From an uncultured Bacteroidales bacterium (GTDB taxonomy: Bacteria; Bacteroidota; Bacteroidia; Bacteroidales; Paludibacteraceae), in NCBI GenBank assembly GCA_902771935.1, contig CACXYM010000001.1, positions 55,242 through 119,241 on the forward strand: a DNA stretch of 64,000 bases. Reading direction: 5' to 3'. How positions within the stretch are numbered: the first letter of the stretch is position 1; every line of letters starts with the position of its first letter. The notes beneath the pieces are model-generated. The model saw only the letters and a program-made list of their open reading frames with translations. It searched no databases and was not told the origin of the DNA. This document shows, one piece after another, positions 1 to 7,585 of the stretch. Made by a program: the position numbers and the translations under genes.

Positions 1-2878
1 GGTCCGACGGCATAAATGCCTCATGCGTATAACTCTCGTCGCGACAGATATGTACCGTATGCACTTGTGGCTCATTATCAACCTTTAGAAGGACAAGCGT
101 CGTTATCTCTTTCGGGCAGCCACCTTCAGGACATTCGGTACAAGGAGTATGCCAAACCGTATCGCGGAAATAACCAATATTAGGATGTGTCGGGTCTAAG
201 AATGCAGGATCATCTTGCTTGATTCCTTCCGAACGAACAGGCGTTCCGTCCGCACGCCTCCATTCAGTATAAACGGCCGTCGGATCACCTCCGGTACACC
301 ATGGAATCATAGCAGGTTCTTTTTCCGGCGTATAGAGAAGCGGATTAATAGTCAGATGCAATTTCACCGTATCAGGACAACCCTTGAAGCTTGGGCAGTG
401 CTTCTTATACATATTGATAGTATCCTGCTCAGCCTGAGGCATTGTAGGATCTATTTTCAAACAATCATCCTTCCAGAGATGACTTATGTAGTCCTTCGAA
501 TACGGCTGAATACCTTCTGTCGTCTTTGCGTCATCTCGCAACTGTTTCTGCGACTTCACCGTTATCGGATAGAAATTGCGCGTCACACCGTTTTTATCAA
601 CCAATGTGAACACATAATTCGGACCGCTCTTCATTATCTGCGATTCGCAAACGGTTGTGTCAACAGCTTGGAAAGAAGTATCACAACCAAAGATACACAA
701 CGTCACGATTGAGTCACAACCATTAGGCGTATGGTAACGACGTGTCCAAATATTATGTCCATAGTGGAAGCCAAAAGTATCATGCGCAGGGTCATCCGGC
801 ACATTGAAGCGGAAGATAGACTCTGTCTTCGGTCCCACCTTGCCATGATTGTAATTATCATTAAAGAAATGCACCGTATCGTGCTCGCAGACAATCTTCC
901 AAGTTGTATCATTATACGCCCGCAACGCCTTCACCATTGTTCGCAGCGTATCGCACTCAGGCTCCAAATCCGTACAAATAAGATGATTCTTATAACGCTC
1001 CATATCCACTGCATACAACTGGAACGGATCACGCTGTGATGGCGGAAGGTCTTCCTGCGCATCTACAGTGAATTGGTAGTTATAGTAATGATCTTCACCG
1101 TTTGGCGTATGATACTCCCTAATCGGAGTATCTTCTCGTGTTCCATTGGGCTTGCACTTATAAATCTTCCACATCACAGAGTCGGAACTGTTTTGTACCG
1201 CCAATTGACCATGGAAGCGCAACCACTCACCATTACAAACATACGCCGTATCCAATCGCTCCTGACCAATAGGCCACCAATCCTCTTGACGCTGATACCA
1301 ACCTTTACCGTTCACGCTATCAATATCGTACGAGTACGGCGACATGATTTCTGCCTTCGGGTTATCGCGGTCTCTTGCAAACAACGAATCAGGATATATC
1401 GGCGGGTCGAAACCTAAGGTATATTCGTACGCACGAGCTTCCGAAGTGATGCCATATACATATCCTACAAAACCGCTACCCGACGACTCCAAGCGATGCT
1501 TCTCAATCAATTGAGTTGGCAACGGATTAGGAAGAGGAATGCTTCCGTACGCCTTGCTTCCGTCACTACTGAAATTCGTGAACGTCGAAGCAGGAACGGA
1601 CGTGCCGTCTAACGTAATCTTATTCTTATCGGCGGAGTTGATAATAACCTGAACGAAGTACTTCTGCTGAGCAGTAGCCTCATCATAATTAGTAATCTTG
1701 GCCGTATAGAAACTCATTTCCTTCGTCCGGTGCGTCCAAGGCATTACAAGCGCACTCGTCGGGTTTCCCCAATCCCACAAGTCCGCACCCGATTCCTCTT
1801 GGTTAGCAGCACCACAAGTCAAGTAGTGGTAACATACAATCGGCTCTGTTGCCGTAATCTTCGCTGTAGCAGAACCTTGCAACAACATTAATGGCTCTGT
1901 CAGAGACTGACCGCGGTTAAGCGTCTCCGTGCGAGGGGCGGAACCTGGAATATCTATCGTCACTTGAGTACCATCAACAGATGCGGTGATTTGCACCATA
2001 TTACGCTTCGTTCCCGCTGCAAGAGAAACAAAGAATTCCTTGCCCCACAACGTCTGCGGAATCAATTGCTCAAAAGCATGGTTAGCCGAATAGGCACCAC
2101 GGTTTGGAATCTTCGTCAGCACGTTACCATTGAATACTGCCACAGGCTTATCCGCACAAATCGTACTTCCGCTCAAATCCACAGAAGCCGAAGTCTCAAC
2201 GCGCTCTTTGCTCTTAACCAAAAGCGTCTTGCCCCTATTCATTGTAATCGTAAACGGCACATTAGCTGTGTGGTCACCCGCTGTAACAACCGTAGGCGTA
2301 ACCGTTACACTCGTCGCATCCTCCGTCGCAACAACAACAAACTCCGTTGCCACACCATCTTCCGGATAAGTCTGCACAAAATATTCCTGTCCCAACACTT
2401 CCGTAGGCAAAAGCAATGTCGCATCACGAGTGGAGTTAGCCGTATTCTCATTCGCCTCCGATACCGCATAACACGTGAAACGCTTCTTCTTATCCGTCGC
2501 GTAAATCCGTATACCGCGGTCATACGCATTCTTATCATCCTCATTCGAACGCGGATAAACAGACGCAGGCGTAATAGCTGGCGTGAAACCAACTCCACCT
2601 CCGGCTGGAATATTAATAGTGGCTAACTGCGCACCGGTCGTCCCAAGCGCTACAATAATATCCACCTTCTCTTCAGCTACTGCATAGATGTATAACTTCG
2701 GATTATCTTCTAACGGGACATTGGCATTCACTAAATAGCTAAGCCAGAACTCATTACCATAAGTTCCGGGAAGTTGGTTCGTCTGCGCATGTAAAGCAGA
2801 GTCGGAAAAACCCAGCGAAGTACCACCAAACAGCAGCACTACTAAAACCAACAATATGTTTCGCACACGCCTATACAT
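1..2878 (-). CDS. Giant secreted surface protein with IgGFc-binding-like N-terminus (partial, C-terminus beyond left edge)
   Basis: The reading frame is open from the ATG at 2878 to the left edge (at least 959 codons), so the C-terminus is missing. Residues 1-31 form a signal peptide (basic MYRRVRN, then a Leu/Val core, Ala-His-Ala before Gln). The mature start, with GNEFWLSY followed by beta-rich sequence, resembles the IgGFc-binding domain of Bacteroidota surface proteins. Towards the left edge the protein has repeated motifs of the type CxxESY, YHTPNGCDSIV and TVCES, which recur in very large T9SS-exported adhesins; a gliding-motility-type C-terminal domain is therefore expected beyond the edge but is not seen. 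An in-frame ATG at 2896 would add six residues; 2878 is preferred because the signal peptide then starts normally. A perfect promoter and an 11-bp repeat array lie upstream. The role is probably adhesion; the ligand is unknown. Confidence 0.85.
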   Translation of the reverse strand, partial: MYRRVRNILLVLVVLLFGGTSLGFSDSALHAQTNQLPGTYGNEFWLSYLVNANVPLEDNPKLYIYAVAEEKVDIIVALGTTGAQLATINIPAGGGVGFTPAITPASVYPRSNEDDKNAYDRGIRIYATDKKKRFTCYAVSEANENTANSTRDATLLLPTEVLGQEYFVQTYPEDGVATEFVVVATEDATSVTVTPTVVTAGDHTANVPFTITMNRGKTLLVKSKERVETSASVDLSGSTICADKPVAVFNGNVLTKIPNRGAYSANHAFEQLIPQTLWGKEFFVSLAAGTKRNMVQITASVDGTQVTIDIPGSAPRTETLNRGQSLTEPLMLLQGSATAKITATEPIVCYHYLTCGAANQEESGADLWDWGNPTSALVMPWTHRTKEMSFYTAKITNYDEATAQQKYFVQVIINSADKNKITLDGTSVPASTFTNFSSDGSKAYGSIPLPNPLPTQLIEKHRLESSGSGFVGYVYGITSEARAYEYTLGFDPPIYPDSLFARDRDNPKAEIMSPYSYDIDSVNGKGWYQRQEDWWPIGQERLDTAYVCNGEWLRFHGQLAVQNSSDSVMWKIYKCKPNGTREDTPIREYHTPNGEDHYYNYQFTVDAQEDLPPSQRDPFQLYAVDMERYKNHLICTDLEPECDTLRTMVKALRAYNDTTWKIVCEHDTVHFFNDNYNHGKVGPKTESIFRFNVPDDPAHDTFGFHYGHNIWTRRYHTPNGCDSIVTLCIFGCDTSFQAVDTTVCESQIMKSGPNYVFTLVDKNGVTRNFYPITVKSQKQLRDDAKTTEGIQPYSKDYISHLWKDDCLKIDPTMPQAEQDTINMYKKHCPSFKGCPDTVKLHLTINPLLYTPEKEPAMIPWCTGGDPTAVYTEWRRADGTPVRSEGIKQDDPAFLDPTHPNIGYFRDTVWHTPCTECPEGGCPKEITTLVLLKVDNEPQVHTVHICRDESYTHEAFMPSD

Positions 2879-2921
2879 CTTTCCGCACGCGCCCATATAC
2901 AATATGCACACAATTACGCCG

Positions 2922-2953
2922 CAAAATTACTGCTTTTTTTGCATACATGCAAA
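2922..2953 (-). promoter_or_regulatory. Bacteroidota-type promoter for the giant surface protein
   Basis: On the minus strand TTTG (2953-2950), a 20-bp spacer and TAATTTTG (2929-2922) match the -33/-7 consensus of the Bacteroidota primary sigma factor exactly. It lies 44 bp from the chosen start codon. Confidence 0.85.
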
Positions 2954-3005
2954 TAAAACTTCATTTTTTTGCGAAAAATATACAAATCCCATCCCGCAAG
3001 GATAA

Positions 3006-3060
3006 GGTGATTAAAGGGTGATTAAAAGGTGATTAAAAGGTGATTAAAGGGTGATTAAGC
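3006..3060. repeat. 11-bp tandem array A, five units of GGTGATTAAAR
   Basis: Five consecutive 11-bp units read GGTGATTAAAG, GGTGATTAAAA (twice), GGTGATTAAAG and GGTGATTAAGC, followed by CG. The array starts 52 bp upstream of the -33 box of the surface-protein promoter. The same array, with the same unit number and the same AAGCCG end, occurs at 18554-18608. Confidence 0.95.
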
Positions 3061-3089
3061 CGACAATACCCTAATCTTACGCAGAAAAA

Positions 3090-4412
3090 CTATAGATATG
3101 CACCTACTCCAAGGCAGATAAATTCCACCTTTGAAACATGCGTTTTCATATTCCCCTGTATAAAGAGGTGATACGGCAAGTGATAGCGCAGTACGAGTTG
3201 TGTATAAAGCCATCCGTCTGGATGTCCTCCTTGTCCCGCATTACCCAAGTCATACGGATAAAATATACCCTTTGTAACACGTCCCGTAGCCGCATATTCA
3301 GCACGTTGAGCCTCGGTCAAATACCTGGCCTGATCATCTGCTGTACCTGGCTCTAAGGATTTAACATTATCTAACAGGTACACACCGACATGGAAACCGC
3401 AGGTTAGTTTTCCTACAACAAACTCGGGCTGCACACTCACGCCCAATCGCCAGCAATCGGCTCCGTTAGCTCGTGCCGCAGACACATTAGTTTTACCGAA
3501 CTTTGTTTCACGCGGCATATAACTATTGTCGTAGAACACGTCCACACCACCACCAAGTCGGAACACATTATGGGCACGCCAATAAGCCGCAGCTTGAAGC
3601 GTAAAACCGAAGAATGTCTGTCTATCCTTGTAATAGACTTGTCGTGCAGCACCGGTCCAAGCCAGTTCTACTTCCCAGTTCTTCTTGCGTCCGTCAGGAT
3701 TCTTCGTCCAACAAGGTCGCAGTTCAGCATCGGTTGTCGGCACGTAGCGCACGCCCAATTCACCGGCAAAGATATTATATCCCGTATTAGGTTGAATCGT
3801 ACTACCATTCGAGAAGTGATACCATCCACCTCCCGCAGTAATAGCCCATCCGTTTTTAATAGGAAACTCCAAATATAATGCCTCCGGAAAATGGAAATTA
3901 AATACACTTCCTATGCACTCGTTCGCACGCAGATTAGTGCCATCGGGAGCAATATAGCCCATATCGATGTATTCATGTCCCTCGGGAACAGTGTTAAAAT
4001 ATGTCTTAGTGAGGAATGCTACACCAAGTCCCAAACGCAAGCCTAAAACAAAATGCGGCACTCGTACCAACGGCACATCCAAGAAAGCATAGGGCGCAAT
4101 CGCATAACCTAATTTCTCGTTATTGCCTAAGTAATAGGCAGATAGAGCAACACCTACCGAAGCATCATTCCATTCGTGAAGTGCCTGCCAATCGGGATGA
4201 AAAGCGATTGCGAACTCGCCGCCAAGAGTTGGATTGATATACGGACAGAACTTATTGAGTTTATCGTTTCCAAACAAATCGTTCGTCATGACACCACCAC
4301 GAAAAGAAACCCGATAATCCATGTCGAGTTTATGCTTGGCACTGTCCTGACGGGCTGCAAAAAGCGGAGAACCAAGAACTATGAGTAATAGTATGTATAA
4401 TGTGCGTTTCAT
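3090..4412 (-). CDS. Acyloxyacyl hydrolase / PagL-like lipid A deacylase homologue, outer-membrane beta-barrel
   Basis: 440 residues with a signal peptide (MKRTLYILLLIVLG, cleavage near AARQ). The segment WYHFSNGSTIQPNTGY (about residues 197-212) followed by AGELGVRY matches the PagL active site: His199, Ser201 and Glu218 would be the catalytic triad that removes a 3-O-acyl chain from lipid A in the outer membrane. PagL itself is about 170 residues; this protein is more than twice that, and residues from about 245 onwards look like a second set of beta-strands (FGFTLQAAAYWR, FRLGGGVDVFYD). Its start overlaps the stop of the upstream gene by 4 nt (ATGA), so it is the last gene of an operon with a glycosyltransferase, consistent with envelope modification. 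Catalytic activity is inferred, not shown. Confidence 0.75.
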   Translation of the reverse strand: MKRTLYILLLIVLGSPLFAARQDSAKHKLDMDYRVSFRGGVMTNDLFGNDKLNKFCPYINPTLGGEFAIAFHPDWQALHEWNDASVGVALSAYYLGNNEKLGYAIAPYAFLDVPLVRVPHFVLGLRLGLGVAFLTKTYFNTVPEGHEYIDMGYIAPDGTNLRANECIGSVFNFHFPEALYLEFPIKNGWAITAGGGWYHFSNGSTIQPNTGYNIFAGELGVRYVPTTDAELRPCWTKNPDGRKKNWEVELAWTGAARQVYYKDRQTFFGFTLQAAAYWRAHNVFRLGGGVDVFYDNSYMPRETKFGKTNVSAARANGADCWRLGVSVQPEFVVGKLTCGFHVGVYLLDNVKSLEPGTADDQARYLTEAQRAEYAATGRVTKGIFYPYDLGNAGQGGHPDGWLYTQLVLRYHLPYHLFIQGNMKTHVSKVEFICLGVGAYL

Positions 4413-5626
4413 GCTTTCAACAGATGGTCTTCCATCAAATAAACTTGTTCCAAAGGTATTCCCTTCTCTACCAACATCTTTCTATCCGGTCGGAAAAGGT
4501 CAAAGAAAGTGCGCGTGCTCTTGCACAGGCGTTTAGCTTCAAGGTAGTTCTCAAAAGCCATCATCTTATCGCCTTTCAGGAAGCAGCAATGCGCATAATT
4601 GATATAGTCTTGAGGTTTGGCATTACCTGAACGCAAACGATTTACAAGCCAATCTTCTGCTTCGTCTAAGTTGTCCCACATAAAACCCATAGAGCCCAAC
4701 TCAAGATAAATATGGTCAATGGCTGTTTCCCGCTGTTCATCTTCGCCAATAATCAAGTCAAAGACCCAAGTCTGCGGAAGTAGCTCAACAACGGTTTGTA
4801 TATAAGCATGCTCCGTTTTAGGCACCATTTTACTCAAGCGTGAAAGCATATTTTCCACACTCTCACCAGAAGCATCTTCGCCCAACATATCTTGCAGTTC
4901 GGTAGGTATATCTTCCTGCGTAATATGCTCACTCTCAACCATTTCGCTAATGCTCTTATTCGACGCACGAATAAGAGAACGCATCAAAAGAAAAGCCCTT
5001 TCTCCGTCACCTATTTTTTCTACAAACGCTTCCTGCATTTGTGGAAAGTAATCGACTCGTACATCCCACTGCGCAAGAAGCAAAATAAGTGACGCAAGTG
5101 CTTGGTCTGCAACCATTTGGTTCTCGGCATTAACTATTTCGATAAGAGTCAATAGAGACTCTTCATTAAATGTCTCGCGCAAATTAGCACTTAATGCGGC
5201 TACAGCTACAAAACCCATTGAAGACTGTTCCGGATCATTAGCCGCTTCCACCAACCAGTCATAATCTTCATCCTGCAAATGCATACAAGACGAAAAATAA
5301 TTGGTTATACTGACTATGTTAGTACGGTCGAAACCATGCATCTCAGGTGCTTTGCCTTGTTTGAGACAAATATCCGCGTACATCTCATCCCCAAGTCGAT
5401 ATACTTCCGTGGTTAACTGGTCATGAATAGCATCACGTTCCGGATCATCGCCGATAAGATAATAATCAAAGAGTTGCTTATAGCTGTCCTCGAGCGAATG
5501 GATACGGTCCACATAGGGCGCAAAACCCAGTTCTTGAGCCCATTGACGCAACACGACAAACGCATGGTTCAGCATGCGTTCTGTCATAGCGTGTTCCATC
5601 ATATTTCGTTGTTCGTCGAGGCTCAA
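4409..5626 (-). CDS. Conserved-looking helical cytoplasmic protein, function unknown
   Basis: 405 residues, acidic, with no signal peptide and no membrane segment. It is rich in Leu/Ala/Glu helices; the middle (about residues 120-260) reads like alpha-alpha repeats and the end (DYINYAHCCFLKGDKMMAFENYLEAKRL..., about 340-375) looks TPR-like. The only start that uses the whole frame is TTG at 5626, right after the in-frame TAA of the upstream gene, with AGGAG nine bases before it; ATG codons at 5602 and 5599 are the alternatives and would give about 397 residues. It lies between a glycosyltransferase (3-nt gap) and the PagL-like gene (4-nt overlap), so it is translationally coupled to envelope genes. 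The family is not recognised. Confidence 0.8.
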   Translation of the reverse strand: MSLDEQRNMMEHAMTERMLNHAFVVLRQWAQELGFAPYVDRIHSLEDSYKQLFDYYLIGDDPERDAIHDQLTTEVYRLGDEMYADICLKQGKAPEMHGFDRTNIVSITNYFSSCMHLQDEDYDWLVEAANDPEQSSMGFVAVAALSANLRETFNEESLLTLIEIVNAENQMVADQALASLILLLAQWDVRVDYFPQMQEAFVEKIGDGERAFLLMRSLIRASNKSISEMVESEHITQEDIPTELQDMLGEDASGESVENMLSRLSKMVPKTEHAYIQTVVELLPQTWVFDLIIGEDEQRETAIDHIYLELGSMGFMWDNLDEAEDWLVNRLRSGNAKPQDYINYAHCCFLKGDKMMAFENYLEAKRLCKSTRTFFDLFRPDRKMLVEKGIPLEQVYLMEDHLLKA

Positions 5627-5629
5627 AAC

Positions 5630-6595
5630 TTAGATCTCCTTAGCTATCAGATAATCATTTCGGCTCTGTGAGTTGCGAATAATGAGTTCTCCTAAGAAGC
5701 CGGCAAGAAACAGCATACAACCTAATACCATTGACAAGATAGAGAGGTGGAAATAAGGATTATTTGCCACTAACATCGCCTGATGACCATGATAAAGAGC
5801 ATATAGTTTCATTGCGCCAACAATAACGATAGCGATAAAACCAAGCCCAAACATCAGGCTGCCTATCAATCCAAAGAAGTGCATCGGCTGTTTGCCGAAC
5901 TTATTGAGGAACCACAAGGTCATCAAATCAAGGTAACCATTCACAAAGCGGTTGAGACCAAACTTAGATACACCAAACTCACGCTTACGATGTTGCACCA
6001 CTTTCTCACCTATTTTAGTGAAACCTGCGTTCTTAGCAAGATAGGGTATGTATCGGTGCATTTCTGAGAATACTTCGATATTCTTCACTACTTCATTGCG
6101 ATAAGCTTTTAGACCGCAGTTCATATCATGCAGTTGAATTCCTGTCACCTTACGCGCTGTGGCATTAAATAGCTTGGACGGAATATTCTTGGTGAACTTA
6201 TTATCATAGCGTTTCTTCTTCCATCCGCTAACAAGGTCGTATCCTTCTTCCTTTATCATTCGATACAGTTCAGGAATCTCATCGGGCGAGTCTTGCAGAT
6301 CCGCATCCATCGTGATAACAACATCACCTTTTGCCGCCTTAAAACCGCAATAGAGCGCAGCAGACTTACCATAGTTACGACGAAAACAGATACCATGTAC
6401 CGGAGAAACTCCGGATTTGCCTTTCGGAGCAGCTAACTCTTCTATCACCTTCCACGATTCATCGGTAGAGCCATCGTTGACAAAGATTACCTCGTAGGAG
6501 AACTTATTCTCTTTCATCACGCGCTCTATCCATTCATAGAGCTTTGGCAGCGACTCTGCTTCGTTAAAAAGAGGTATAATAACTGATATATCCAT
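5630..6595 (-). CDS. Family 2 glycosyltransferase, dolichol-phosphate-mannose synthase / GtrB-ArnC-like, with two membrane helices
   Basis: 321 residues. The N-terminal GT-A fold shows SVIIPLFNEAESL (residues 4-16), VNDGSTDES (39-47) and the metal-binding MDADLQDSPDEIP (96-108). CGLKAYR and HRKREFGVSKFG are typical of the DPM1/GtrB/ArnC group, which transfers a sugar from a nucleotide donor to a polyprenyl phosphate carrier at the inner face of the cytoplasmic membrane. Two C-terminal membrane helices (about 235-260 and 280-303) anchor it. The gene is the first of a three-gene unit with the helical unknown and the PagL-like barrel; the MscS gene ends 6 bp upstream, so a longer operon is likely. 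The donor and acceptor cannot be read from the sequence. Confidence 0.9.
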   Translation of the reverse strand: MDISVIIPLFNEAESLPKLYEWIERVMKENKFSYEVIFVNDGSTDESWKVIEELAAPKGKSGVSPVHGICFRRNYGKSAALYCGFKAAKGDVVITMDADLQDSPDEIPELYRMIKEEGYDLVSGWKKKRYDNKFTKNIPSKLFNATARKVTGIQLHDMNCGLKAYRNEVVKNIEVFSEMHRYIPYLAKNAGFTKIGEKVVQHRKREFGVSKFGLNRFVNGYLDLMTLWFLNKFGKQPMHFFGLIGSLMFGLGFIAIVIVGAMKLYALYHGHQAMLVANNPYFHLSILSMVLGCMLFLAGFLGELIIRNSQSRNDYLIAKEI

Positions 6596-6601
6596 AGTTG
6601 A

Positions 6602-7582
6602 TTATTTTTCTTTGTTAATAGTAACATGAGGATATGCAAATTCGAATCCGCATTGTGGCAGTTCGGTGTAGAACCGTTTCTCCATGTCAAAATAGACACC
6701 CCAATAATCCGCGCTACGCACCCACGCACGCACAACAAAAGTGATATCGCTTTCGTTGAGTGATTTGAGCGCGACAAATGGTTCCGGAATTGTTTCTATC
6801 TTGTAGCGTACGGTTGTGAGTTGGTACTTAGCTGTGTCAAACTCATCATAGAGTTTCTTCATATCGGTGTCCGCTTGGAGCACACGTTCCTCCTCTGACA
6901 GCATTTTTATCACAGTGTCTTTGAAAGCATTCACATCAGCGCCATAACCAACACTAACAAGCCACTCTACCCTACGTAACGGGCGACCGCTATAGTTCTT
7001 TATCGTTCCATTGGAGAGCGCACCATTGGGCAAGATTACAACGCAATTATCGGTAGTAAGTATCTTCGTCGCCGTAATATTCACTTCCACCACGGTTCCT
7101 GAGTGCCCTTGTGCTTCAATGAAGTCACCTGCTTTAAATGGTTTGAAGGCAAGCAGCATGATTCCTCCGGAGAAGTTCTGCACTGTTCCGGATAGCGCCA
7201 TACCGATTGCCATACCTCCAGCAGCTAATAAGGCTGCAAGAGAAGTGGTATCAACGCCCAATGTACTGACTGTAATAACAATCAACAGTACGGTCATTGA
7301 GATAGACACAAACGACGTGATAAACGATGCCAAAGTCTTCTCCGTATTACGCTTAGCATATGCTTTTGTCAGCAACTTCTTCACCCATCGAATAAGGTAT
7401 ATACCTATCACATAGATGATTAAGGCAATCAGCACGCGCAAACCGAAGTCTATGGCGCTACGCATCAACTCATGCCAAAAGGCTGCTGGATCAGTCTGCA
7501 TCTGGCGAATCATATCCGCCGTAGCCTGCTTCACCGAGTCCGGCGGCAACACTTTAGGTTGTATTTGAGTTTGTAGTAACAT
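6602..7582 (-). CDS. Small-conductance mechanosensitive ion channel (MscS family)
   Basis: 326 residues. A hydrophilic N-terminal stretch is followed by membrane helices near 45-68 and 88-110, then the pore-lining TM3 LLAAGGMAIGMALSGTVQNF with its Gly/Ala pattern, and directly after it the MscS beta domain (FKAGDFIEAQGHSGTVVEVN). The cytoplasmic C-terminal domain ends in a short basic tail (VTINKEK). The length is close to that of E. coli MscS (286) with a modest N-terminal extension. It releases solutes under hypo-osmotic shock. It has 3 bp between it and the upstream peptidase gene and 6 bp to the downstream glycosyltransferase, so it is co-transcribed. Confidence 0.93.
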   Translation of the reverse strand: MLLQTQIQPKVLPPDSVKQATADMIRQMQTDPAAFWHELMRSAIDFGLRVLIALIIYVIGIYLIRWVKKLLTKAYAKRNTEKTLASFITSFVSISMTVLLIVITVSTLGVDTTSLAALLAAGGMAIGMALSGTVQNFSGGIMLLAFKPFKAGDFIEAQGHSGTVVEVNITATKILTTDNCVVILPNGALSNGTIKNYSGRPLRRVEWLVSVGYGADVNAFKDTVIKMLSEEERVLQADTDMKKLYDEFDTAKYQLTTVRYKIETIPEPFVALKSLNESDITFVVRAWVRSADYWGVYFDMEKRFYTELPQCGFEFAYPHVTINKEK

Positions 7583-7585
7583 GCC

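Noticed and set aside
215-2626. Several plus-strand frames of 80-220 codons
   Set aside because: They are antisense shadows of the giant surface protein, whose minus-strand frame is open throughout and gives a sensible protein.
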